A DNA stretch of 14,692 bases from Candidatus Tayloriibacteriota bacterium (GTDB lineage: Bacteria; Patescibacteriota; Minisyncoccia; Phycocordibacterales; PALSA-1337): positions 1 to 14,692 of the forward strand of contig PMZP01000025.1 in assembly GCA_003170325.1 (NCBI GenBank), read 5' to 3'. Below are positions 1-6,105 of the stretch, piece after piece. A program made the position numbers and the translations under genes. The notes below the pieces were generated by a model. That model had not been told where the DNA came from. It did not search any database and saw only the letters and a list, made by a program, of their open reading frames with translations. The stretch's first letter is position 1. Each line of letters begins with the position of its first letter.

Positions 1-53
1 GTTTCACAATATCAAATTTCTCATGATACGCTTTATACGAAGACTTTTATCAT
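1..53 (-). pseudogene. Start of a further operon gene with an apparently interrupted frame (partial)
   Basis: On the minus strand an ATG (53-51) overlaps the methyltransferase stop as TAATG, and a strong GAGGAGG Shine-Dalgarno lies just upstream, so a translated gene should start here and run out of the window. The frame from this ATG stops after six codons (MIKVFV, then TAA). If the single G at about position 44 is skipped, the frame stays open to the window edge and reads MIKSSYKAYHEKFDIVK, which looks like ordinary protein. Either a +1 frameshift (mutation or assembly error) or a coincidence explains this. The fragment is too short to name a function. The coupling to the methyltransferase is the main support. 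Confidence 0.25.
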
Positions 54-802
54 TATATCCTCCTCAAAACAACGATGTTTCTTCCCTGTTTATGTGGATT
101 CTTATCTATATCAAAATCACTAAATGAATCTGCGAATTCCCATTTTCTAGTCTCTCGTGCTTTGCTCATAAATTCGTCGATCGGATAAAGTTTTCGTATT
201 TCCGAATGCTCAATTTTCTTTTTCAGACCGGCATCATCGATATTGAGCGTGATTCTAGCTTCGGATATATTCTCTGCTTTGTTTACCCACTTTGGATCAT
301 ACGTCGTGATAACCTTTATATTATCGCGAACCATCTCCCAAGATTGTCTCCTGATATCATCTTCGTAAAAACTGACAGCACCGTCGAGGATATATAAACC
401 ACCGCTTCGAACAGTATTAGCCACAGAGTCAAGATGACTATGTAATTCTTCATCACTTTTCACATAAAACGAACCAAGAAAAAGCAAAACACAGTCAACT
501 GACTGCGGTAATGAGAATTTATTCATATCTCCTTCAACAATTTCAGCGAGTAAAGCAGATCTCTTTATTATTTCACGCGAATACTCGACCATTTGTTTGC
601 CGAGCTCAAGTCCGATATAACTATATCCTCGCCTGCATAATTCTTTCATATGGGGACTATTACCGGAAGCGATCTCGAGAAAAGACTTTACGGGGATTCT
701 AGACTCCTTCACTATGACTTGTTCGATAAAATCAACTTCCTTGGTTATATCACGGAAGGAAAACGCTATCTCATAATATTTCGGGTTGTTATAAACTTGC
801 AT
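53..802 (-). CDS. Class I SAM-dependent methyltransferase
   Basis: About 249 residues. A Rossmann-type methyltransferase fold is indicated by the glycine-rich SAM motif I (FLEIASGNSP, residues about 41-50), an acidic residue ending the second strand (GLELG), an EGDM motif typical of adenine contact (about 90-93), and the motif IV-like strand DCVLLFLGSFYV. The substrate is not evident; small-molecule methyltransferases of this class share these features. The gene starts two bases after the Maf stop, or overlaps it if the TTG at 808 is used, so the two are almost certainly co-transcribed and translationally coupled. No good Shine-Dalgarno separates the two starts; ATG at 802 was chosen over TTG at 808. 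The cytosolic location is inferred from the absence of a signal peptide. The family assignment is secure; the specific reaction is unknown. Confidence 0.8.
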   Translation of the reverse strand: MQVYNNPKYYEIAFSFRDITKEVDFIEQVIVKESRIPVKSFLEIASGNSPHMKELCRRGYSYIGLELGKQMVEYSREIIKRSALLAEIVEGDMNKFSLPQSVDCVLLFLGSFYVKSDEELHSHLDSVANTVRSGGLYILDGAVSFYEDDIRRQSWEMVRDNIKVITTYDPKWVNKAENISEARITLNIDDAGLKKKIEHSEIRKLYPIDEFMSKARETRKWEFADSFSDFDIDKNPHKQGRNIVVLRRI

Positions 803-804
803 GA

Positions 805-1371
805 TCAAAGAATGTTCTTCAGTAATTGTTTGACTACGTCTTTTGACAATCCACTTGCGCTATCGATTGTTCCTTCTATGTGATCAATATATGAACTTAA
901 AAGTGGATCGTGTATCAAGAAACCGCCAGCACCTCGTAAAGAAGCGCCGCTTTTAATGTGTTCCTCGATCACCGATAGTGGCAATCTTTTGAAATAGATT
1001 TTTGCTGTTTGGAAATCAGACATTCTTTTATCGGTCTTAGTATTCACGACTACGACAGCACCGAGAGTCTCAGCGGGGCCACGTGCATAGCTTAAGAGAT
1101 ATTCACGGGCTTCATTTTCATCAATTGGCTTTTCACGAATTTTTCCCTCAAATAGGACCACTTGATCAGAGACGATAAGTACAGCTGGCTCTTTGATCTT
1201 GGTAAGGAGGGCATCGGCTTTTGCCTGAGCGATAGCCATGACGAGCTCATGTGGAGTATTCCTACGAATAGACTTCTCATCTATATCTGGCACCATTACT
1301 TCAAAATCATAGCCAAGTTCTTCCATAATCTTTTTTCTGCCTGGAGATGACGACCCGAGAATGATTTTCAT
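805..1371 (-). CDS. maf: Maf-like nucleoside triphosphate pyrophosphatase
   Basis: 188 residues, the usual size for Maf/YhdE/YceF proteins, which hydrolyse non-canonical or selected NTPs to NMP and pyrophosphate and so clean the nucleotide pool. Visible motifs are the N-terminal ILGSSSPGRK phosphate-binding loop (residues 4-13), the catalytic-acid motif SDQVV (D69, versus the usual ADTVV), REKP (79-82), and the C-terminal GTIDSASGLSKDVV. The Asp-Gln variant and C-terminal form resemble the plant-type Maf branch more than E. coli YhdE. An in-frame start 20 residues upstream was rejected because the family begins at MKIILGSSS and a TGC-TATACT extended -10 box ends 7 nt before this ATG, predicting a leaderless message. 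It is the first gene of an operon with the methyltransferase. Confidence 0.88.
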   Translation of the reverse strand: MKIILGSSSPGRKKIMEELGYDFEVMVPDIDEKSIRRNTPHELVMAIAQAKADALLTKIKEPAVLIVSDQVVLFEGKIREKPIDENEAREYLLSYARGPAETLGAVVVVNTKTDKRMSDFQTAKIYFKRLPLSVIEEHIKSGASLRGAGGFLIHDPLLSSYIDHIEGTIDSASGLSKDVVKQLLKNIL

Positions 1372-1387
1372 AAACGATAGTATAGCA
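1372..1387 (-). promoter_or_regulatory. Extended -10 promoter of maf, leaderless
   Basis: On the minus strand TGC is followed directly by TATACT (1384-1379), with seven bases between the hexamer and the Maf ATG. Initiation 6-8 nt after the -10 box would fall on or next to the start codon. No convincing -35 box is seen, as is normal for extended -10 promoters. Confidence 0.6.
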
Positions 1388-1422
1388 GAAACGAAGCAGT
1401 AGGTATCCGCTCGCCCCCGAAC

Positions 1423-1463
1423 AAAGAGCAAACCCGCTCGGTTCGTCGGCGGGTTTCTCTTTT
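1423..1463 (-). terminator. Hairpin terminator between the 44-residue gene and maf
   Basis: AAACCCGC (1430-1437) pairs with GCGGGTTT (1449-1456) around an 11-nt loop. The stem extends with AAAGAG and CTCTTT across one bulged C, giving about 14 bp with A-rich and U-rich flanks on either side. It lies just after the small minus-strand gene and before the maf promoter, so its likely job is to end the small gene's transcript. The symmetric flanks mean it could act in both directions. Confidence 0.6.
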
Positions 1464-1488
1464 GTCGATGAATGGCGTCTCATTCTAT

Positions 1489-1623
1489 CTACTTCCGCGC
1501 GTCGCTGGACGATTCCTTGGCCTTATCCGCAAGAAGCTTTTCGGCATCCATTCTAGCCTGTCTTGCCGCTGCATCTTCAGTATTCACCTTATCCTTGTTA
1601 CTGTTATTTGTATTATCAGACAT
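1489..1623 (-). CDS. Small charged hypothetical protein, 44 residues
   Basis: An ATG on the minus strand opens a 44-codon frame ending in TAG. The N-terminal third is Asn/Ser/Lys-rich and looks disordered. The middle (EDAAARQARMDAEKLLADKA) is Ala/Lys/Glu-rich and should form an amphipathic helix, and the tail is KESSSDARK. There are no membrane segments or cysteines. Composition and reading direction fit its neighbours, and a good hairpin terminator follows within 30-70 nt, which supports a real monocistronic gene. No Shine-Dalgarno is visible. It resembles no family I can name; a nucleic-acid- or ribosome-associated role would only be a guess. Confidence 0.5.
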   Translation of the reverse strand: MSDNTNNSNKDKVNTEDAAARQARMDAEKLLADKAKESSSDARK

Positions 1624-1743
1624 GATTGTTGTTATTCATTAAATATTAATGCGTCGACCTTATCGAGCCGTGTGACATTGGGACATATTACATGGAACGC
1701 AAATCTCGTTCAGTATGCGAACACTTAATCATTATTAGATTTT

Positions 1744-1811
1744 TTGACAATCGTACTGAAATAATTTGTATTGTAGCTTTCCATTGACAATTCTCAAAAT
1801 AGGAGTAGGCT
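1744..1811 (+). promoter_or_regulatory. Tandem TTGACA promoters for the 1818-2385 transcript
   Basis: Two perfect -35 hexamers lie exactly 40 bp apart (1744-1749 and 1784-1789). The downstream one has a TAGGCT -10 candidate at 1806-1811 (spacer 16); the upstream one has TATTGT at 1769-1774 (spacer 19). The consensus -35 boxes are strong and the -10 boxes are modest. With the hairpin-dense segment that follows and the terminator at 2344, they fit a plus-strand RNA gene beginning near 1818. Confidence 0.45.
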
Positions 1812-1817
1812 CGTACA

Positions 1818-2385
1818 CAGTTGTCCTTTGTGAGAAGGTACGGAAAAGTGGCGACGCAATCGCTCTTTTCATGGAGTTCAAGAACGAGACAGGCCCAAGC
1901 GACGGAAGAAGCTGAAGGCTTGTGAATTCCCTACAAAATACGGATTTTGCAGACGACGCGGAGAGACATGTCAGAAGAACTTAAAAGCTTCGAACCAAGT
2001 CTTGTCACCGTGAAGTAAGCAACTGCAGAAAACGTAGGGTGCGATGCCCCATCAATGGAGCGCAAGATTTCAAATGCATGAGCGATCGTGCAAGAGACGT
2101 CGAAACGTTTCAGGGATGCCGCTTACGATCAAAAGTCCGAAAGGATTGCGATCCAAAGCACGATTCATCGAAGATGAGGAACTAGCGCGGGCGCAAGCCT
2201 ATGCAAATTCCAGCGCAGAGCAATCTGCGCACCGCAAGCTCGGTCCCGAAGGATTGAATTCGTGGTAATCTTGCCAAAATATTCTAGAGCGACCAAAAAA
2301 GGCCGCAATGACACCTAGGATTTTTAGGCTAAACTCTTCATTTTGTCCCTGCCAGGCGCAAGCTAGGCAGGGACACTTTCTTTTA
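1818..2385 (+). ncRNA. Candidate large structured non-coding RNA
   Basis: This stretch has no convincing protein gene but is dense in stable local hairpins. They include 1843-1870 (GAAAAG/CTTTTC plus GCGA/TCGC), 1934-1949 (CAAAAT/ATTTTG), 2076-2091 (6 bp, GCGA tetraloop), 2094-2111 (7 bp with one G-U, CGAA loop), 2134-2147 (AGTCC/GGATT, GAAA loop), 2164-2178 (6 bp), 2213-2230 (7 perfect bp, GCAA loop) and 2289-2306. GNRA-type loops recur, as in large folded RNAs. Promoter-like boxes lie just upstream and a strong intrinsic terminator closes it. It shows none of the hallmarks of tmRNA (no tRNA-like ends), RNase P RNA (no GAGGAAAGTCC-type core or ACAGA motif), SRP RNA, or group II intron domain V. 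The plus-strand frame 2044-2268 (74 codons) is the best protein alternative but has no recognisable family. The 5' end is approximate. Confidence 0.45.
2344..2385 (+). terminator. Strong intrinsic terminator with GCAA loop
   Basis: TGTCCCTGCC (2344-2353) pairs perfectly with GGCAGGGACA (2366-2375). After one mismatch the inner three pairs close a GCAA tetraloop, and CTTTCTTTTAT follows. Its orientation shows that a plus-strand transcript ends here, just before the promoter of the next gene. Confidence 0.8.
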
Positions 2386-2409
2386 TGGTAATCCTGTATT
2401 TTGAAAATT

Positions 2410-2418
2410 TGATATACT
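2410..2418 (+). promoter_or_regulatory. Extended -10 promoter of the CruF-like gene
   Basis: TG-A-TATACT (2410-2418) lies 14 nt before the ATG at 2433, predicting a leader of only about 8 nt. GGTGAT just upstream of the ATG could serve as a weak Shine-Dalgarno if the start lies slightly further upstream. No clear -35 box is seen. Confidence 0.5.
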
Positions 2419-2432
2419 GTTGGTGATATATC

Positions 2433-3464
2433 ATGCATATCTCACCGAATTATTTTCTTATATTCGAAGCCGGCGGATTCATCTTTTTCATCCTGATCGT
2501 GGTGCGTAAGATATTTCAGCGCAATTGGACCGGGATTTTCGAGCTGGTCAGCTGTGCCGTCTTCGGGATGATACTGGAGATCGGCAACACTTATCTGGCA
2601 CACACGTATTCATACAGCCCGAATTTCCTGGTCAATCTAGCGCACGTGCCAGTAGCCATCGGCCTCGGGTGGTCGGTCGTCATCTACTGCGCCATGCTGC
2701 TTAGCGACCAATACAACTTGCCTTGGACGCTACGGCCATTCATGGATGCCCTGACAGCCGTTATACTAGATGTAGCCATGGATGCTATCGCTATTCGGCT
2801 TGGTTTCTGGCATTGGGCCATACCGCTCGACAAAGAATGGTACGGAGTGCCTTTCGAAAATCTGGTCGGCTGGATACTGGTTGTCTTGGCTTTTTCATTC
2901 TTGATCCGCTTCTTGAGGACATTGAATCATAGAAGGACCATGACGAAGTTTTTAATGATCCTTTCGCCTTTCCTGTCATACCTCGGGCTTCTTGTCGGCC
3001 TAGCCGTATTCAGTCTGATTGCCATCCTTCCCTATCAAATAAATAACTGGGCTTCGCTTCTCCAGTTCCAATACAGTCCCGATCTTTCCATCATGATGAA
3101 CCCGCAGGTTGAATTATGGAAGATCATATTATTCACAGTCATCATGACCGAGCTCTTGCACATCGTCGTCTGGTCACTCATCAAATATCGTCACAATTAC
3201 CTTCGTAATTTCGACCTTGTATCCTTCACGGCTTTGACCGGAATCCATCTTCTATTCCTGTCCGCCATCTTCACCCAAGGCATATATCGAGAATCACTGA
3301 TCCTGGCAGTCATCTCTGTTGTCACGCTTATCATACATCTTATAATTCACCTTCTACCGTATATAATCAATCGCAAGACCGTTTACATCTTCAATACCGT
3401 CAAAGAAGCGACCGAGCATGGCGAACAACGGCTAGGAGAGGTAGTCAAAGCGACGCTTAAATAG
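2433..3464 (+). CDS. CruF-like (DUF422) integral membrane protein
   Basis: 343 residues, about 8 hydrophobic spans. The first two thirds match the carotenoid biosynthesis protein / bisanhydrobacterioruberin hydratase (CruF, DUF422) pattern: a Glu-containing span followed by HTYSYSPNF (about 49-65), a VPVAIGLGW span (73-80), Asp residues at 113 and 117, then GFWHW (124-128) and YGVPFENLVGW (137-147). Family members hydrate or otherwise modify C50 or C40 carotenoid ends in the membrane. No other carotenoid gene is present here, and CPR bacteria rarely make carotenoids, so the true substrate is uncertain; the fold assignment is firmer than the reaction. The last 150 residues add about four more spans beyond the core, and the C-terminal tail is charged. 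It is transcribed alone after the RNA terminator. Confidence 0.65.
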   Translation: MHISPNYFLIFEAGGFIFFILIVVRKIFQRNWTGIFELVSCAVFGMILEIGNTYLAHTYSYSPNFLVNLAHVPVAIGLGWSVVIYCAMLLSDQYNLPWTLRPFMDALTAVILDVAMDAIAIRLGFWHWAIPLDKEWYGVPFENLVGWILVVLAFSFLIRFLRTLNHRRTMTKFLMILSPFLSYLGLLVGLAVFSLIAILPYQINNWASLLQFQYSPDLSIMMNPQVELWKIILFTVIMTELLHIVVWSLIKYRHNYLRNFDLVSFTALTGIHLLFLSAIFTQGIYRESLILAVISVVTLIIHLIIHLLPYIINRKTVYIFNTVKEATEHGEQRLGEVVKATLK

Positions 3465-3486
3465 CTCTTAAATAACTCTTAAATAG
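3456..3486. repeat. Three tandem 11-bp units CTTAAATARCT
   Basis: CTTAAATA recurs at 3456, 3467 and 3478, exactly 11 bp apart, with the unit CTTAAATARCT. The first copy encodes the last two codons and the TAG stop of the CruF-like gene. The copies supply extra stops just downstream. Replication slippage is a sufficient explanation. Confidence 0.6.
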
Positions 3487-3509
3487 ACGGATCCGCAAAA
3501 CAGCTTCTT

Positions 3510-3614
3510 TCAAAAATTTCGTCCGATCAGAAAGCCGACTAAAAAGACAGCGACAAATAGAATTATGGCGACTGCTTGCGAAAAGCCGGTGACTTTGTTC
3601 CAGATGATCTTCAT
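3510..3614 (-). CDS. Single-span membrane miniprotein, 34 residues
   Basis: A minus-strand ATG opens a 34-codon frame: a short basic, amphipathic head (MKIIWNKVTGFSQA), then one strongly hydrophobic span (residues about 14-30), then GRNF and TGA. A perfect TATAAT ends six bases before the ATG, which both supports expression and fixes the start; the mRNA should be leaderless. The protein would sit in the cytoplasmic membrane with a tiny head and tail. It converges on the CruF-like gene. The function is unknown; such miniproteins are often regulators of larger membrane proteins, but nothing here shows the partner. Confidence 0.6.
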   Translation of the reverse strand: MKIIWNKVTGFSQAVAIILFVAVFLVGFLIGRNF

Positions 3615-3620
3615 GGGTAA

Positions 3621-3626
3621 ATTATA
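3621..3626 (-). promoter_or_regulatory. TATAAT -10 box of the 34-residue gene
   Basis: A consensus TATAAT on the minus strand is followed by TTACCC and then the ATG at 3614. The predicted start of transcription coincides with the start codon. A -35 candidate (TTAGGC, 18 nt upstream) is weak. Confidence 0.6.
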
Positions 3627-3665
3627 GCGTGATTATGATCGTGCGCCTAACCCAAAAGCAAGTCT

Positions 3666-3695
3666 TTGACATGTGCAGCTTGTCTAGTGTATAAA
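3666..3695 (+). promoter_or_regulatory. Sigma70-type promoter of the SDR gene
   Basis: TTGACA (3666-3671), an 18-bp spacer, and TATAAA (3690-3695). Transcription would begin near 3702, leaving a leader of about 130 nt, unusually long compared with the near-leaderless neighbours. Confidence 0.6.
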
Positions 3696-3712
3696 CATAC
3701 TCAGATAGTCTA

Positions 3713-3763
3713 TCGCCATAGCCTCAAGATGCTTGATGAATAGGCGTTTTCAGGCTATGGCGA
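3713..3763 (+). promoter_or_regulatory. Structured 5' leader with perfect 12-bp stem
   Basis: TCGCCATAGCCT (3713-3724) pairs perfectly with AGGCTATGGCGA (3752-3763). The 27-nt loop itself holds CAAG-ATG-CTTG, and an AATAGGCG segment could instead pair with part of the 5' arm. No U-tract follows, so this is not a terminator. Its place in the leader of the SDR gene suggests a cis-regulatory RNA or a protein-binding site. The ligand is unknown and the function is inferred only from position and stability. Confidence 0.45.
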
Positions 3764-3832
3764 CTACAAAACCATACCTAAACGATAAATCCAGTTACTG
3801 CTAGGGAGTAACGAAAAGAATGGAAGTGAATT

Positions 3833-4780
3833 ATGGTCATCAATAATGAACTACTGGGAGGAAAAACCGTGGTGGTCACAGGTGGAACCGGCCGCATCGG
3901 GAGAGCTATCGTTGAAGGGATAATCGATGCCGGCGGAAATGCCGTCTGTGGATATAACGACACTAAAAAAGCTTTCTCCTTAAGACAGTCCTGGAGCTAC
4001 TATGGTCATCCTCGACTTCAGCTTTGCCGGCTCGACGTCTGTGATAATACAAGCATCGTGGATGCTGTCGCAGTTGGTCTCGAAGTGTTCGGCCAGATCA
4101 ACGGCCTGGTGAACTGCGCCGGCGGGAATCTCAAGACGAAGAAGTCATTCTTGGATACGACGAGGAGCGACTTTCAAAGAATGCTTGATCTCAACTTGCT
4201 TGGCAGTGCCCTTACGTCGCAGGCAGTATGCCAGCAGATGCTACTCCAAGGTCGCGGCGGAGTCGTGATCAATATCTGCTCTGTTGCATCTTTCCAAGCT
4301 TTGAGCGGAGTTCATGCTTATGCTGCCAGCAAGGCGGCGGTAGCTGCATTAACGGGGCAAATGGCAGCCGACCAACAGCTGACCAGCGGGGGCATACGAA
4401 CTATCGGGGTGGCCCCGGGATTTCTGCCCACGACTCAAAACGAAGAACTCTTGAAATCTGATGGCCGCGGCCCAAGGATCTTGGATCGCACGCCCTTGAA
4501 ACGGTACGGCCAGCCGGTGGAGGTGGCCAATCTAGTGGTCTTCTTCTTATCAGACTTGGCTTCCTTTATTAACGGTTCGATCCATGTTGTTGACGGCGGA
4601 TTCATGTCAACCGGCGTGATCGACGACATGGGTACCAAGCAGACACCGGCCCTAAATACGGAGCCGATTGGAGACTCGGCAGAAGTGGATGGTAGTCATG
4701 CTGACCTCGCTCACTCTGGACCTTCTTTTCCGACTACGCCCGGCAAAGACCAAGAAGTCATCCAGGAGCCAGTCGTCTGA
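3833..4780 (+). CDS. Short-chain dehydrogenase (SDR), mannonate-oxidoreductase-like, with long tail
   Basis: 315 residues. Classical SDR features: nucleotide-binding TGGTGRIG (16-23), NCAG (94-97, usual NNAG), and catalytic N121, S150, Y163 and K167 (YAASK). Also visible are the PGFLPT segment after the active site and the C-terminal VVDGG. The GGN after NCAG and the overall spacing resemble D-mannonate oxidoreductase / gluconate 5-dehydrogenase relatives, so a sugar-acid or polyol NAD(P)-dependent oxidation is plausible but not proven. After the normal SDR end near residue 257 there is an extra tail of about 58 residues rich in Pro, Asp, Glu, Ser and Thr with no predicted fold, which is unusual. 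GGAAGTG lies 5-11 nt before the ATG as a Shine-Dalgarno. It is monocistronic between its own promoter and a strong terminator. Confidence 0.85.
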   Translation: MVINNELLGGKTVVVTGGTGRIGRAIVEGIIDAGGNAVCGYNDTKKAFSLRQSWSYYGHPRLQLCRLDVCDNTSIVDAVAVGLEVFGQINGLVNCAGGNLKTKKSFLDTTRSDFQRMLDLNLLGSALTSQAVCQQMLLQGRGGVVINICSVASFQALSGVHAYAASKAAVAALTGQMAADQQLTSGGIRTIGVAPGFLPTTQNEELLKSDGRGPRILDRTPLKRYGQPVEVANLVVFFLSDLASFINGSIHVVDGGFMSTGVIDDMGTKQTPALNTEPIGDSAEVDGSHADLAHSGPSFPTTPGKDQEVIQEPVV

Positions 4781-4810
4781 TTTGTACTGATGCCCGGGAG
4801 GATCTGAACG

Positions 4811-4860
4811 CCCCATCAATGTATTCGCCCAAGCGAGTTTCATTGATGGGGTGATTTTTT
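4811..4860 (+). terminator. Intrinsic terminator of the SDR gene
   Basis: CCCCATCAATG (4811-4821) pairs perfectly with CATTGATGGGG (4841-4851). An inner TCGC/GCGA stem sits around CCAA, and TGATTTTTT follows. It is one of the clearest terminators in the window. Confidence 0.88.
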
Positions 4861-4912
4861 AAAATTACTATAAACACTCAATCCGGCGTGTTTTTCTTTT
4901 ATACACAAATGT

Positions 4913-4918
4913 TATAAT
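4913..4918 (+). promoter_or_regulatory. TATAAT -10 box for the small envelope-protein run
   Basis: A consensus TATAAT lies just after the SDR terminator. The -35 region is T-rich (around 4890) without a good match. The predicted leader is about 40 nt and the first gene starts at 4966. Confidence 0.5.
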
Positions 4919-4965
4919 GCTTCAACTAGCACCGAGTCATTTTTAGCAATCATAATTCTAAGCAT

Positions 4966-5559
4966 ATGAATAACAAAGCAACTTATTGGATTGTCGGCAT
5001 CATCGTCATCGTGGTCATCGTGATCCTCGTAGCGTCATCGGGCAAGTCGACTACGCCGGCTTCTACTTCCGGTTCAGAGAGCACGGCCTCGACTTCATCG
5101 AGCGCGTCGGACCAATCGGTCCAAGTTAATCAAACAAATGCTAGCGCTGCACGCCAGACCATGCACGATCTCATCGCTTCAGGCGCGACAGAGACCTGTA
5201 CCTTTTCGATTCCCGCAACGGCCAGCACCTCGAGCTTATCAGGCACGGTATACATAGCTTCAGGCGATATGCGCGGAGATTTCGTGAGAACCGATACGTC
5301 TAACAAGGTAGTCAAAGCTCACATGATCATTTCTAAAGGCATGACCTACCTTTGGTCTGATGCCCTCTCCAAAGGCGTCAAGATGCTCTGGTCGGTCGCG
5401 GCCAGCTCATCTGCCATGTTGGGTAAAGTCGGAGGACTCGACGTCAACCAGCCGACGGCTTATTCCTGTACCAGCCAGACGCCGGCCCAGTCTCTATTCA
5501 CTCTTCCCGCCAATACGGCTTTCACGGACGTTACGGCGTATATGAAAGCCGCTCGCTAG
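4966..5559 (+). CDS. Membrane-anchored extracytoplasmic protein, unknown function
   Basis: 197 residues: a short polar N-terminus, one strongly hydrophobic span (about 8-24, Ile/Val-rich), a Ser/Thr-rich linker (about 25-58), then a folded domain of about 135 residues. No lipobox cysteine follows the span, so it is probably a signal anchor with the domain outside. Within the domain, two cysteines (CTFS and CTSQ contexts) could form a disulfide, and strands such as GTVYIASGDMRGDF and HMIISKGMTYLWSD recall the DUF4412 / LolA-like pattern of proteins that bind lipids or ligands in a beta-sheet half-barrel. That resemblance is by eye and weak. It heads a run of three small plus-strand envelope genes. 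Confidence 0.7.
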   Translation: MNNKATYWIVGIIVIVVIVILVASSGKSTTPASTSGSESTASTSSSASDQSVQVNQTNASAARQTMHDLIASGATETCTFSIPATASTSSLSGTVYIASGDMRGDFVRTDTSNKVVKAHMIISKGMTYLWSDALSKGVKMLWSVAASSSAMLGKVGGLDVNQPTAYSCTSQTPAQSLFTLPANTAFTDVTAYMKAAR

Positions 5560-5674
5560 CAAAACTCAAGGTATTCACCGTCGACCAAACTAAGGCTTGT
5601 AATGCTTGCTTATTTCGTGCGTCTGTATTAATGAACGTGTAAAGCAGTTTATTACCATAATCATAAATACCATT

Positions 5675-5908
5675 ATGACTACTATTATCAACACGCCCCC
5701 AAGCTCAACCGAAGATTCATCTGCCGGATTAGTTATCGGGATCATCTTCGGGGTCCTCATCGTTGTGCTGTTTTTGGTCTTCGGACTCCCCTATCTACGA
5801 GGGCGGACGTATTCACAGGTGCCAGCGCCAGCAGAGAGCAACGGAACAACGGTGAATGTTACGGTCCCGGCAACCTCTCCCGTCCCCACCGGTAGTGCAA
5901 CTCCCTAG
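5675..5908 (+). CDS. Small single-span membrane protein, 77 residues
   Basis: MTTIINTPPSSTEDSSAG leads into one hydrophobic span (about residues 18-37), then LRGRTYSQVPAPAE and a Thr/Val/Pro-rich tail. Short MTTIINTP-type proteins with this layout are common in CPR genomes (from memory) and have no assigned role. The frame can be extended upstream to a TTG at 5606, but that adds 23 atypical residues before this ATG, so the ATG at 5675 was chosen. The topology is probably N-in with the Pro/Thr tail outside; there are no catalytic residues. Confidence 0.65.
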   Translation: MTTIINTPPSSTEDSSAGLVIGIIFGVLIVVLFLVFGLPYLRGRTYSQVPAPAESNGTTVNVTVPATSPVPTGSATP

Positions 5909-5946
5909 TATTTAGCATCATTATCAAGATTAAAAATTAAAATACC

Positions 5947-6078
5947 ATGATTTGGACAATAATCGTCGTTCTGGTCGTCCTTTGGCTCCTAGGCTTCAGC
6001 TTCCATATCGGCGGCGGCTTGATTCATATACTTTTGGTCATAGCCCTTATCGCGCTCATAGTGAACCTCCTCACATAA
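5947..6078 (+). CDS. lmo0937-like membrane miniprotein, 43 residues
   Basis: An ATG opens 43 codons ending in TAA. It begins MIWTIIVVLVVLWLLG, has a short FSFHIGGGLIH connector, and a second hydrophobic segment. The pattern (W-T-I in the first span, LWLLG, then GG-IHILLVIA in the second) is that of the lmo0937 family of two-span membrane miniproteins, often annotated in stress-linked gene sets in Firmicutes. It lies 38 nt after the previous gene and is probably in the same transcript. The molecular function is unknown for the family. Confidence 0.7.
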   Translation: MIWTIIVVLVVLWLLGFSFHIGGGLIHILLVIALIALIVNLLT

Positions 6079-6105
6079 TAGGTCGGACTTAGGATTCCGA
6101 TCTAT
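6078..6105. terminator. Hairpin between converging genes
   Basis: ATAGGTCGGA (6078-6087) can pair with TCCGATCTAT (6096-6105), with one G-U, around an 8-nt loop. It joins the end of the lmo0937-like gene to the stop of the sortase on the other strand. Neither side has a run of U, so it is a weak or factor-assisted bidirectional terminator at best. Confidence 0.35.

Noticed and set aside
1784..1916. A short plus-strand frame (TTG start) reading LKIGVGSYTVVLCEK and onward to a TGA at 1914-1916
   Set aside because: It looks somewhat protein-like but starts within the -35 box, is only about 43 codons, and is followed by stops; another protein-like stretch follows in the same frame, so a decayed gene cannot be fully excluded.
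2044..2268. A 74-codon plus-strand frame within the hairpin-rich region
   Set aside because: It resembles no family, has a basic, irregular composition, and runs through several perfect GNRA hairpins; the structured-RNA reading explains more. It is kept as the main alternative.
1818..2385. tmRNA, RNase P RNA, SRP RNA or group II intron
   Set aside because: No tRNA-like acceptor ends, no GAGGAAAGTCC-like or ACAGA core, no SRP GGAAG/GCAG loop pair and no domain V hairpin were found on either strand.
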